DNA from: JAPYTK01 sp964401935
GTDB lineage: Bacteria > Myxococcota_A > Polyangia > Polyangiales > Polyangiaceae
Assembly (NCBI GenBank): GCA_964401935.1
Contig: CAYOAL010000003.1
Location: 1-64,000, forward strand
Direction of reading: 5' to 3'
Length of the DNA: 64,000 nt
Shown: one piece after another, positions 50,867 to 59,278 of the stretch
How positions within the stretch are numbered: the first letter of the stretch is position 1
Layout: each line of letters opens with the position of its first letter
Program-made: the position numbers and the translations under genes
The notes under the pieces: model-generated
The model's input: the letters and a program-made list of their open reading frames with translations, nothing else
The model's database searches: none
Told to the model about the DNA's origin: nothing

Positions 50867-51325
50867 TCAGCGAGCTTGTTTGCCGCGGAGGTTGGCCAGC
50901 CCGACGGGCGGACAGAGCGCCTCGCCGCCGTCGGCGGGACGAACCAGCTCCGCGAGGGAGGTGGACGCAAAGCTCGACTGGCACTGCGCGAGCGCCTGAT
51001 CGAGCTTGTGGTGGAGCGGACAGAGTTTGTGGCCGTGAGCCGCGATGTTGAGGGGACACGTGTCGATCCGTCGCAGCGGATCGACCGCGTCGATCACGTC
51101 GAGCACGCTGATCTCGGACGCTGGGCGTCGCAGGCTGAAGCCGCCCCCGAGGCCTCGCTGCGAGGAGACGATGCCGCCGCGGACCAGCGCTTGGAGCACC
51201 TTGGAGAGGTAGCTCGAGGGGACTTGGGTGCCTTCCGCGATGGCTGCGTTGGTGCAAGCCCCACCCTCGTGATCCGCGAGCCACACCGCGGCCCGGAGGG
51301 CATACTCCGCTGTTTGAGAGAACAC
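50867..51325 (-). CDS. Rrf2-family transcriptional regulator (NsrR/IscR-like)
   Basis: A 152-residue winged-helix repressor. The N-terminus (SQTAEYALRAAVWLADHEG, AIAEGTQVPSSYLSKVLQAL, GLGGGFSLRRPASEIS) is the Rrf2 DNA-binding fold. The putative cluster ligands are the Cys in DTCPLNIAAHGHKLCPLH plus a third downstream (QCQ), and His residues lie between. Rrf2 proteins sense NO, Fe-S status or redox. It is encoded upstream of, and in the same direction as, the respiratory operon, starting at GTG 51325, and has its own dyad before it. Confidence 0.88.
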   Translation of the reverse strand: MFSQTAEYALRAAVWLADHEGGACTNAAIAEGTQVPSSYLSKVLQALVRGGIVSSQRGLGGGFSLRRPASEISVLDVIDAVDPLRRIDTCPLNIAAHGHKLCPLHHKLDQALAQCQSSFASTSLAELVRPADGGEALCPPVGLANLRGKQAR

Positions 51326-51330
51326 GCTAA

Positions 51331-51348
51331 CTGGACCTCATTATCCAA
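51331..51348. promoter_or_regulatory. Putative Rrf2 operator before the regulator gene
   Basis: The dyad CTGGA-CCTCATTA-TCCAA has the same 5-8-5 layout as the site at 50717. Four of five bases in the left arm and all five in the right arm agree between the sites. It lies five bases upstream of the regulator's GTG and overlaps GATAAT-like -10 sequences on the minus strand, so it suggests autorepression. Confidence 0.7.
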
Positions 51349-51588
51349 TTATCGCGCGCGCGGCCCGCGCGCAAGCACGTCGCTGCGACCACCACCGCGG
51401 AGCGACGTCTTCGCGCTCGACGCGAAGGGGGCTGCGCGCCGCGCCGTGTGGAGCGCCGAAACGCGGCGAGGTTTCGACAGCGACCGGCCAAGCAGCCCCT
51501 GCCTGCGTCGCTCGATGCGGCACGAGGTTTGCGAACCTTGGCCTCGAAACAACGCCGAGGCGCCAGCCAAGCCCAGAAGAGGAGACCC

Positions 51589-52029
51589 ATGGACGTCACG
51601 AACGCACGCCACCGCACCACCCCGATCGCTCGTCTCGCCGCGCTGCTCGCCGTGGGTGCGGCGACCCTCTCGCCCCGCAGCGCAGCCGCAGAGGAGCCCC
51701 TGCCGTCGGAGCCCCCGCGGTCGGCACCGGTCGACGACCACGAGAGTGCGCCGATGATGTACGCGGGGATGGCGCTCACCATCACCGGCACGGCAGGGCT
51801 CGCGGTGGGCACCGGGGTGTTTGCGGTGTTGAGCCAGGAGAGCGGAGACTTCGCCGGTCTCGGGGCCGCGCTGATCGGCGGCGCGATCCTCATCCCGAGC
51901 ACGGTGTTGGTGCACATCGGCATCCCGCTCTGGGCGGTGGGCGGCGCACAACCCGGACAGGCGCGCCCCAGCGGCGTCCCGGAGTGGTCGCTCGGGCCGA
52001 GCGGCGGCTCCCTCACGTGGTCGTTCTGA
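51589..52029 (+). CDS. Exported or membrane protein of unknown function
   Basis: A 146-residue protein with a signal peptide (LAALLAVGAATLSPRSAAA) and two membrane segments (MYAGMALTITGTAGLAVGTGVFAVL and LGAALIGGAILIPSTVLVHIGIPLW). Such short two-helix proteins are frequent in myxobacteria, but this one has no named family I know. The ribosome-binding site AGAGGAGA stands before ATG 51589. Confidence 0.7.
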   Translation: MDVTNARHRTTPIARLAALLAVGAATLSPRSAAAEEPLPSEPPRSAPVDDHESAPMMYAGMALTITGTAGLAVGTGVFAVLSQESGDFAGLGAALIGGAILIPSTVLVHIGIPLWAVGGAQPGQARPSGVPEWSLGPSGGSLTWSF

Positions 52030-52089
52030 GCCCGCGGCGTGACCAGGGACGGAGGAAGAAATGCGCGGGAGCGCCCGTAGAGCGACGGC

Positions 52090-52662
52090 ATGAAACTCAC
52101 CACCGCTCTCGGTCCCGCGCTCCTCTCCGTGCTGTTCCTCGCCGCCTGCGACGAGAAGAAGGAGGACGTGTCGTCCGACAAACCGCTCGCGTCGGCCCAG
52201 GCCGACGGCCCCGCGAAGGCCGAAGCGCAGGACGACGCCACCAAGCCGGCCCGAGCGGAGGAGAAGGCCGAGGAGAAGGCGGATCCGAGCAAGCTCGACT
52301 CCGCCGGTCGAGAGGCGGTGGCCGACGCGGTCGTGTTCAAGCAGGGCGCCGAGAAGGACGGCCTCTTCTCCGGCAAGCTCGAGAACAGCAGCAAGTACGA
52401 CATCGCGCTCCTGTCGTTCAAGGCGTTCGCCTACGACGGCGAGGGCAAGCTCCTCGAGATGGTCGAGGGGAAACACAACAAGAAGCTCGAAGCAGGACAG
52501 AGCGTCGACGTCGAGGTGGGACCGTTCAAGGCCGCCGCGGGCAACAACGATGTCTCCGTCGAGGTCGTGGTGGGCTGGATGAACATCGGCGGCACCTCGT
52601 GGCAGCGTCCGGTGCCGAAGGATCGCAAAAAGGGCGGGCCCAACAACGCCCTCGCGAAGTAG
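52090..52662 (+). CDS. Lipoprotein with beta-sandwich domain
   Basis: A 190-residue lipoprotein (leader LLSVLFLAAC). A charged Ala/Glu/Lys-rich linker (residues 22-70) is followed by a small beta domain: FSGKLENSSKYDIALLSFKAFAYDGEGKLLEMVEGKHNKKL. This has the look of a FxLyD-type domain (LxNxSxxDI...FKAFAYDxxG...L). The function is unknown. It lies 60 bases after the membrane protein gene. Confidence 0.7.
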   Translation: MKLTTALGPALLSVLFLAACDEKKEDVSSDKPLASAQADGPAKAEAQDDATKPARAEEKAEEKADPSKLDSAGREAVADAVVFKQGAEKDGLFSGKLENSSKYDIALLSFKAFAYDGEGKLLEMVEGKHNKKLEAGQSVDVEVGPFKAAAGNNDVSVEVVVGWMNIGGTSWQRPVPKDRKKGGPNNALAK

Positions 52663-52904
52663 AACGAGCGTCGTCGACGCGTGACGAAGGTTGGGCCCGC
52701 CGGCGCGAGGCTGGGGGGGGTCGTGCGCGGTCGACCCCAGGGGCACGTCGGCCACCACACCGCGGCGATGCACTCGAGCAGCGCGTCCGCGTCGGCAGCG
52801 GCGATGCCCTCGTCGCGCCGATGATCAAACCTGACATGAGGCTGTCATTTCGGCGTGGGACAACCCCGATGCGCGTCGGATCGCGCGTCACCAAGGAGAA
52901 CCCC
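52663..52904. other. Intergenic region, no gene seen
   Basis: The 242 bases between the lipoprotein and GST genes have no supported frame. An AT-richer patch, TGATCAAACCTGACATGAGG near 52821-52840, may belong to the GST promoter. Confidence 0.4.
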
Positions 52905-53522
52905 ATGAGCCTCACGTTTTTTTATGCCCCCATGTCCACCGCCTCCGCCGTCCACTGGACGCTCGAGGAGCTCGGCGTCCCCTACGAGGGGGTGCGTGTC
53001 GACTTCTCGAGCCCTTCGGACAAGCTGGAGAAGCTCGGGCCGGTGAACCCCAACCTGAAGGTCCCGGTGCTCGTGCACGACGGCCACGCCATCTTCGAGT
53101 CGGCGGCGATCCAGATCTATCTCGGCGAGACGTTTGGCGTGGAGCGGGGGCTGTATCCGGCGCCCGGTGTCGCGCGTAGCGAGGCGCTGAAGTGGCTCGT
53201 GTGGACCAACGTGTCGTTCGGAGAGGCTGTGGGCCGGTGGCAGCGTCATACGAGCGAGGCCATCGACGCGAAGCTCCAGAGCGCGGCCGCCGGCGCCGAG
53301 GCACGCCAAGACGTCGACAAGCTGATCGGGCTGCTCGAGACGGCGCTCGAGGGCCGCACCTACCTCCTCGGTGACGGCGCGACGGTGGTCGACTTCCATC
53401 TGGGGTCGTTCATGCAGTGGGCCACGATCTGCGGGGTGGATCTCGCGCCGTTCCCGCGCGTGGCGGCGTGGTTGGAGCGCTGCTCCCAGCGTCCGGCCAA
53501 CCTCAAGCTGATGGCTGCGTGA
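52905..53522 (+). CDS. Glutathione S-transferase-like protein
   Basis: A 205-residue cytoplasmic GST. The thioredoxin-like N-terminal domain starts LTFFYAPMSTASAVHWTLEELGVPYE and has the cis-Pro strand LKVPVLVHDGHAIFESAAI (glutathione gamma-glutamyl site E-S). The helical C-terminal domain ends ATVVDFHLGSFMQWATI with the conserved N-capping Asp. AAGGAGAA precedes ATG 52905. Substrate unknown. Confidence 0.9.
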   Translation: MSLTFFYAPMSTASAVHWTLEELGVPYEGVRVDFSSPSDKLEKLGPVNPNLKVPVLVHDGHAIFESAAIQIYLGETFGVERGLYPAPGVARSEALKWLVWTNVSFGEAVGRWQRHTSEAIDAKLQSAAAGAEARQDVDKLIGLLETALEGRTYLLGDGATVVDFHLGSFMQWATICGVDLAPFPRVAAWLERCSQRPANLKLMAA

Positions 53523-53616
53523 GCGCCTCGGCGATGCCGCCTGTCGGGCTCGAGTCACGGCGCTCGACAGGCGGCGATGCGTCGAGCTCGCGCGAGTCAC
53601 CGCATCCGCCGCGCGC

Positions 53617-54258
53617 TCACGCGTCGAGCGGCATCACCTTGGCGCGCGTGATCCGATCGAGGCGGAAGTGACGGCGCTCGCCGGTGTCGAGGACCTCGGC
53701 GTCGAGGCGGGTCTCGTGTCGCTGCATGACCACCGTCCGAATTCGGATCGTGCGCTCCGTCTCGAGGAAGTCGCCGTCGACGTAGGTGATGCGGAGCGGC
53801 TGCTGTTCGAACCACGCCCGCTCGACGGCCGCTCGCACCGCCGTGTCGCTCGGCAGTCCGGGCACTCCGAGGAACGAGAGCTCGTCGAGGCGCGTGAGGA
53901 GCTCGCGTTGCGCCGACGCCGTGAGGGCGGCGCGCACTTTGTCGAGCGCCGCCTCGAGGGTGTTCGTAAACGGGAGGAGCCGCATGTCGATCGCGTGCCG
54001 ACCGACGGCGACGAGGAGCGCCGCCTCCCGCGCCGTGAAGTTCACCGGCGGCAGGCTGTAGCTCTTGTCGAGCGCGTACCCCCCCCCTCGCCCGCGCTCG
54101 GCCCCCACCGGCAGCGCCGCGTCGCGCAGCGCGTCGAGATCCCGGTAGATGGTGCGCACCGTCACCCCGAAGCGCTCGGCGAGGGTCTCCGCGGTCACCC
54201 CCGTGCGGCGGCCCCGCAGGTACTCGGTGAGGGCGAAGAGTCGCTGCGTGCGTCGCAC
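53617..54258 (-). CDS. YafY-type transcriptional regulator (HTH plus WYL domain)
   Basis: A 213-residue regulator. The DeoR-type helix-turn-helix is RRTGVTAETLAERFGVTVRTIYRDLDAL. It is followed by GGGYAL and the WYL domain (residues 140-205, PLRITYVDGDFLE...TVVMQRHETRLDAEVLDTGERRHFRLDRI), in which the WYL tripeptide itself is changed. The ligand is unknown. It converges with the GST gene and shares no spacer with an obvious target. Confidence 0.88.
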   Translation of the reverse strand: MRRTQRLFALTEYLRGRRTGVTAETLAERFGVTVRTIYRDLDALRDAALPVGAERGRGGGYALDKSYSLPPVNFTAREAALLVAVGRHAIDMRLLPFTNTLEAALDKVRAALTASAQRELLTRLDELSFLGVPGLPSDTAVRAAVERAWFEQQPLRITYVDGDFLETERTIRIRTVVMQRHETRLDAEVLDTGERRHFRLDRITRAKVMPLDA

Positions 54259-54349
54259 GATTCATGACATATAGCTGACATCGTGGGACTGCAACGAGCA
54301 TCACGGCACCCTCCTCCGACGCGGCACCAGCGCGCGCTCTCGTCCCGGC

Positions 54350-56398
54350 TCATTTGGGGTCGAGCGCTGCCGTGGGCGATGGCGGCGCCGGCGCGGTGAC
54401 GTTTCTCTCGCCGAGATCGACGGTGAGCACCTCGATCCGCTGGCTGGTCGCTTCGCGACGGCGCGTCGTGAGCGGCTGCCCCGTGCGGTACCACCACTGT
54501 GCCGCGTCGGCCTCCGTCCACTTCGGGATGTCGAGCGCGAGGAGGAGGTGGCGCAGGGCGAGGGCGTCAGGAGGGCGCTTCTCCGGCGCTTTCTCGAGAC
54601 AACGCATCACCAGCGCTTCGAGCTCCGGATGGAGGCGCTCCGAGTGCGGCAGCCGCTCCGACAACGGCACCGGTGGTTGCGTCAAACACTTGGAGACGAT
54701 TTGGTTGGAGGTCGTCCCCGTGAACACCTCCATGCCGGCGAGGAGAAAGTAGGCCACGCCGCCGAGGGCGTACACGTCGGCGCGGGCGTCCACCTCCGAC
54801 GGGCTCACGATCTGCTCGGGTGCCATGTAGTGCGGCGTGCCGATGAACTGCACGTCGCGTGACAGCTCTCTGTTCCCGTCGATCGGCTCCACCGTCTTCA
54901 CGAGCCCGAAGTCGAGCACCTTGAGGAAGTCGTCGATTCCGCCCTGCTGGCACACCATGAGGTTTCCGGGCTTGATGTCGCGGTGCACGAGACCGCGAGC
55001 GTGGGCCTCGCCGAGCGCGCCACACGCTTGCGCGAGCAGATGCACCACCCGCGCCTGCGGCAGGGGCCCCGTCGCACGGACGAGCGCATCGAGATCGATC
55101 CCCTGCACGAGCTCCATCGCGTAGTAGAGCGAGCCATCGGCGGTGCGCCCGAAGTCGTACACGGTGATGCAGTTGGGGTGGCTCAGCGAGGCGGCCGCGT
55201 GCACCTCGCGCTCGAAGCGCAGGAGCGTCTGCTCGCCCACCGCGTCGGAGCGGATCACCTTCACGGCGGTGGGGCGGCGCATCATGGTGTGCCGCGCGAC
55301 GTAGACCGCGCCCATGCCCCCTTCGCCGAGCTTGGCCACGAGCCGGTATTGTCCGAGCCGCTTGGCTCGGTTCACCTGTCTGCGCAGCCGGCCGAGGTGC
55401 CGAGCCACGCCGAAGCCAGCCGTCGTGATCAGCGTGATGGCCAACGAGACGAGGAGCAGCCCGAGCGGTTGCCTGCTGCCGAGCGGCTCCAAGCTCACGC
55501 AGAGCACCTTCCACGTGCGGTCCCCCACCACGAAGGCAGCCTCGAAGATCTCCTCGGGGGGCGCCCGTCGAAGCGCTGGTGCGACGCGCTCGGACGAGAC
55601 GAACAACTCGCGGAGCGCGTCGGGGGCGTCGTCGTCCACGAGGAGCAGGCCGAGGTCGCCCAACCGGTCCACGTTGACCGCGCGCCGCACGAGCGGGGCG
55701 ACGCGGAAGAGCCCGATGGCGAGGCCGCTCACCGCATCGCGCCGCGCCCTCGCTTTGTCGTCGTGGGCAAACACCGCCGCGTACACCGAGACCGAGTGCA
55801 CCCCCTCTGGATCCTCCACGAGCCGAAACCGCCGCGACAACGTGAGCTCGCCGCTCTCGATGGCTCGATCGATATCGGCTCTGCGGCCCGCCTCGAAGGC
55901 GAGGTCGAGGCCCAACACGGAGTCGACCTTGGGGGCCATGTGTCGCAGCGGGAAGTATTCGTTGCGGTCGGGGGCGCGCTTCATGCCGCCCGCGCCGTCG
56001 GGCTCCCGAATGGGGAACGCGAGGCCGCTCCCGGCCTCGAACGCGGCGCGCTCGCTCGCGAGCACCCGCGGCGCCCACTCGAGCGCGGCCAGGGATTCAT
56101 GCCGCCGCAGCGCCGACCGCGTGAACGCCACGAACTCCTCCTCCGTGACGTCCTCCGACGCGGCGAACAGCCCCGCCACGCCGGCCACGATCTCCGCCGC
56201 CGGCACCACCTCCTGCTCGACCTGCCGCGCCAACAGCTTGGCTTCGGCCTCGAAGCGCGCCTTCTCCTCGGCGCGGTCGTAGCCCCGCGCGAGGCCATAC
56301 ACCACCCCCGAGGTCACGAGCCCCGCGCAGAACACCACCAGCACCACCGTGTCGCGCCACGGAGCGACGGTGATGGTGCGGGGCGGCCCGGCCGGCAT
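54350..56398 (-). CDS. CHASE-domain Ser/Thr protein kinase
   Basis: A 682-residue membrane receptor kinase with an unusual order. Membrane segment 1 (TVVLVVFCAGLVTSGVVYGLA) is followed by an extracytoplasmic CHASE sensor (about 70-280, with LAALEWAPRVLASERAAFE and FPLRHMAPKVDSVLGLDLAFE) and segment 2 (LGLLLVSLAITLITTAGFGVA). The C-terminal kinase follows (YRLVAKLGEGGMGAVYVARH, AVKVI, HRDIKPGN, DFG, GTPHYMAPEQ). CHASE domains sense small ligands and are mostly found on histidine kinases and cyclases. It may be co-transcribed with the methyltransferase gene 143 bases upstream. Confidence 0.88.
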   Translation of the reverse strand: MPAGPPRTITVAPWRDTVVLVVFCAGLVTSGVVYGLARGYDRAEEKARFEAEAKLLARQVEQEVVPAAEIVAGVAGLFAASEDVTEEEFVAFTRSALRRHESLAALEWAPRVLASERAAFEAGSGLAFPIREPDGAGGMKRAPDRNEYFPLRHMAPKVDSVLGLDLAFEAGRRADIDRAIESGELTLSRRFRLVEDPEGVHSVSVYAAVFAHDDKARARRDAVSGLAIGLFRVAPLVRRAVNVDRLGDLGLLLVDDDAPDALRELFVSSERVAPALRRAPPEEIFEAAFVVGDRTWKVLCVSLEPLGSRQPLGLLLVSLAITLITTAGFGVARHLGRLRRQVNRAKRLGQYRLVAKLGEGGMGAVYVARHTMMRRPTAVKVIRSDAVGEQTLLRFEREVHAAASLSHPNCITVYDFGRTADGSLYYAMELVQGIDLDALVRATGPLPQARVVHLLAQACGALGEAHARGLVHRDIKPGNLMVCQQGGIDDFLKVLDFGLVKTVEPIDGNRELSRDVQFIGTPHYMAPEQIVSPSEVDARADVYALGGVAYFLLAGMEVFTGTTSNQIVSKCLTQPPVPLSERLPHSERLHPELEALVMRCLEKAPEKRPPDALALRHLLLALDIPKWTEADAAQWWYRTGQPLTTRRREATSQRIEVLTVDLGERNVTAPAPPSPTAALDPK

Positions 56399-56541
56399 GG
56401 TCCCTTTCTACCTCGAACCGAGCGACACGGCGGCATCATTGGCGCGCCGCGTGCTCGTGGTCGCGCTCGCGCGCGAACCCGTCCCCGGTCGCGGGGGCAA
56501 CGACGCGCGCCGCGCGAGCGCCGCTCTGGCGTCGAGCGGCA

Positions 56542-57846
56542 TCAATCGGTCCGGCGCACGTCCACTCGGGCTCGTCCACCCTCGAACACGTAGTGCAAGC
56601 GCAGCTCGTCGCCGGCCTTCACCGGGGGGCGGTGGGGTTGGAGCCACAGGGGGATACGCCAATGGGCGGCGGCGTCTGGATGTACGGGGTTGTTGGAGAT
56701 GAGGTTGCCTTCCGACAAGGTCAGCTCGAAGAACACGAGCGCGGCGTCGAGCCGACCGTCGCAGCTGGCGCTGACGGTCCGCGTGATGTCGACGCGCGGC
56801 GGGGGGTGGAGCAGATCGATGCGACAGAGCTCCACGGGGGCAGAGAGGAGCACGTGCGAGAGGATCTCTTCGGGGCTCTGGCTGTGGGGGCGGACGTCGC
56901 TCTGAGACACGCTCTCGAGGGAGCGCAAGTCGATGTCGTAGAGGCGCGACCACTCTTCGAGGTCGCCGGGATCGAAGATGTGGTTGTCGAGGAAGTCGTC
57001 GGAGAGCTCGAGGGGACAGCCCAGGATGCGCACGTGGCTCGGCACGACGCGAGCATCCGGCGTGAGCAGCCGGCGCGCCGCGTCGCCCACGTAGGCGAGC
57101 ACTTGCTCGCTCAGCGGCTCGTCACCGAACGTCTCGGTGACGAGGACGTTGGCCCGCTCGGGAAGCTCGACGCGGGTAGACAGCTCGCGGATGAGGGTGA
57201 TCCGATCCGCCACGCCGTTGTCGACGAAGACGCGCGCCGCGCGTTCGGCGATGGCCCCCTTCTCGATCGCATACACGTGGCGGGCGCCGGCCTGGGCGGC
57301 GGCGACGGCGAGGATGCCGGTGCCGGTGCCGAGATCGAGCACCACGTCACCTGGCTCGACCACCGCGCGCACCGCATCCAAATAGGCCGAGGTGCGGAGC
57401 TCGTCGGAGAGCATGGCGATGTGCAGCCAGCTCTCCTGATCGTTCAGGCCGAACGGTGCGGAGGGTTGGCCGTCGGCGCGAACGAGGAAGCCAGCATCGA
57501 CGAGCTCGGAGAGCCATGACGCCCGTCGCTGCTGCTCGACGGGAGAGTCGCCGGGGGGGGCGAGCGCAGCGCTGAGGCGCACGGGGTGACGGAACGCGCT
57601 GAGGAGCTCGAGCGCGTCGAGGGGCCAGCGCTGCCCTGCTTCGCCGCCGCGCTCGGTGTCGAGCTGCAGCTTGTCGTCTACGACCGACACGCGGAGTCCG
57701 GGCACCAACACAAACTCCGGATCGGCGTCACCTTCGCCGCCTCGACCGCTCTCGCGCGGGGGAGCGTTGCCGCTTACGAAGCCCATGCGAGCGAGCAGAC
57801 TCTGCGCGAGGCGCGCGTGCAAGCGCGCGCCGTCGACCCGGCGCAT
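56542..57846 (-). CDS. PRMT-like SAM methyltransferase with N-terminal winged-helix-like domain
   Basis: A 434-residue protein. Residues 45-125 look like a small PqqD/winged-helix type domain (WPLDALELLSAFRHPVRLSAAL...SELVDAGFLVR). Residues 145-430 form a protein-arginine-methyltransferase-type fold: SAM motif VVLDLGTGTGILAVAAAQ, the acidic loop VTETFGDEPLSE (double-Glu site) and the long beta-barrel half with QPHRPPVKAGDELRLHYVFEG. GGAGGCGAA stands before ATG 57846. It follows the radical SAM gene by 43 bases. Joint action on one substrate is inferred. The substrate is unknown. Confidence 0.78.
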   Translation of the reverse strand: MRRVDGARLHARLAQSLLARMGFVSGNAPPRESGRGGEGDADPEFVLVPGLRVSVVDDKLQLDTERGGEAGQRWPLDALELLSAFRHPVRLSAALAPPGDSPVEQQRRASWLSELVDAGFLVRADGQPSAPFGLNDQESWLHIAMLSDELRTSAYLDAVRAVVEPGDVVLDLGTGTGILAVAAAQAGARHVYAIEKGAIAERAARVFVDNGVADRITLIRELSTRVELPERANVLVTETFGDEPLSEQVLAYVGDAARRLLTPDARVVPSHVRILGCPLELSDDFLDNHIFDPGDLEEWSRLYDIDLRSLESVSQSDVRPHSQSPEEILSHVLLSAPVELCRIDLLHPPPRVDITRTVSASCDGRLDAALVFFELTLSEGNLISNNPVHPDAAAHWRIPLWLQPHRPPVKAGDELRLHYVFEGGRARVDVRRTD

Positions 57847-57889
57847 TTCGCCTCCGGGCCTCGGGGAGCGGCGGTCCGCTTGGGGACGG

Positions 57890-59119
57890 TCAGCCCCCGC
57901 CGAGGGCGATCTCGCGATTGGGCTTGCCGGAGCGGCGCGCGATCGTGTTGGTGGGGATGAGGCGGTCGGTCTGTCCGGCCCAGGTGCCGCCCCCGAAGGT
58001 CACGTCGATGAGCTCTCGCTCTTCGTACACCGGGTACTCGACGGTGCCGTGGCGACCGACGTCGTCGCGGTAGGGGTTCTTCCACACGATCTCGGGCTTG
58101 GTGATCTTGATGAGCTTCCAGGTGCCGAACTTGTCGCGCCAGTTCTCGAGCGGGTGGTCGACGATGAGCGACATCGCGACCACGATGCCGTGCTTCTTGG
58201 CGTTCTTGCAGGTTTCTACGATCTGATCGACGGTGATCTGCTTGTGGTAGTGGTCGAGCATCTTCTGGCTACCGCTCTCGGCGCCGACGTAGATGCCGCG
58301 GCAACCGGAGCGCGCCATGAGCTCCACGAAGTCTTCTTCGGAGCCCGCGTCGACGCGGGTCTCGCAGGCCCAGACGATGTCGATGTTGCGCTTGAGGATG
58401 AGCTCGCAGATCTCACGCACGCGCGCCTTGTTGGCGGTGAAGATGTCTTCCCGGAAGTACACCCCCGCCATGTCGTACTTCTTCTTCAGGAACGCGATCT
58501 GATCGACCACACACTCGGCGCTCTGGGCGCGCCAGAGGGTGCCCCAGATGTCGCGCACGCTGCAGAAGGTGCAGGTGAAGGGGCAGCTCCGCGAGGTGTT
58601 CATCAGGAAGATGGGCTTGATCCCGGTGAACGGAATGTCCCACGTGTAGTTGCGCTCCTGATCGAGGAAGAGGTCGTAGTCGGGCATGGGGAGGTCGTCG
58701 AGATCGTCCACCCGCTGGGCGCGCAGCATCGAGCCTCTCGGGAACTTGCCGGCGACGAGGTCGTTGATGAGGTACTCGGCCTCCCCTTGCACCACGTAGT
58801 CCACGCGCGGCGGCACGGTGGTGGGGAACGCGGTGGTGTGCGGTCCACCGAACGCGATGGGGCCCTTGTAGTCCTTCAGCAGGTCGAGGACGTCGAGCGC
58901 GTCTTGGTAACACGGCGTGGATGTGTACACGCCGATGAAGTCGAACGCGTGGGGATCGTCTACCCAGATGCCCCGATCCGCGAAGCGATCGCACAGCTTC
59001 ACCTCGTGGCCCGCTCGTTTGAGCAACGCCGACAGGTAGCCGAGGCCGATCGGGAAGCGTCGCTCGGAGGTGCTGAAGTTGGCGTTCGAGTTGCCGTTGT
59101 TGACGAGGAGGACTTTCAT
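57890..59119 (-). CDS. B12-binding-type radical SAM protein
   Basis: A 409-residue enzyme. The N-terminal 130 residues fit a cobalamin-binding Rossmann fold (MKVLLVNNGNSN, RRFPIGLGYLSALLKRAGHEV, FGGPHTTAFP, VVQGEAE), although the classical DxHxxG ligand motif is absent. The radical SAM core has C179-x3-C183-x2-C186 (CPFTCTFC), binding the [4Fe-4S] and SAM. Chemistry in this class includes methylation of unactivated carbons and ring rearrangement. It heads a two-gene unit with the PRMT-like gene. I looked for a small precursor peptide in the 126 bases upstream and saw none that convinced me. Confidence 0.88.
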   Translation of the reverse strand: MKVLLVNNGNSNANFSTSERRFPIGLGYLSALLKRAGHEVKLCDRFADRGIWVDDPHAFDFIGVYTSTPCYQDALDVLDLLKDYKGPIAFGGPHTTAFPTTVPPRVDYVVQGEAEYLINDLVAGKFPRGSMLRAQRVDDLDDLPMPDYDLFLDQERNYTWDIPFTGIKPIFLMNTSRSCPFTCTFCSVRDIWGTLWRAQSAECVVDQIAFLKKKYDMAGVYFREDIFTANKARVREICELILKRNIDIVWACETRVDAGSEEDFVELMARSGCRGIYVGAESGSQKMLDHYHKQITVDQIVETCKNAKKHGIVVAMSLIVDHPLENWRDKFGTWKLIKITKPEIVWKNPYRDDVGRHGTVEYPVYEERELIDVTFGGGTWAGQTDRLIPTNTIARRSGKPNREIALGGG

Positions 59120-59278
59120 GGGGGCTCCGCCAGGGCATGCCCTTAGCGCAGAAGCGGTCGCGACACTACGTTACGGCAGGTTTTTGCTGCGGCGATCGGT
59201 GACCGAGAGCGTCTTCTCGTCGTGATATGAGCTATCGTCGCGGCGATGACGTCACGACGGAGAGGGGAGCGAGGGGTG

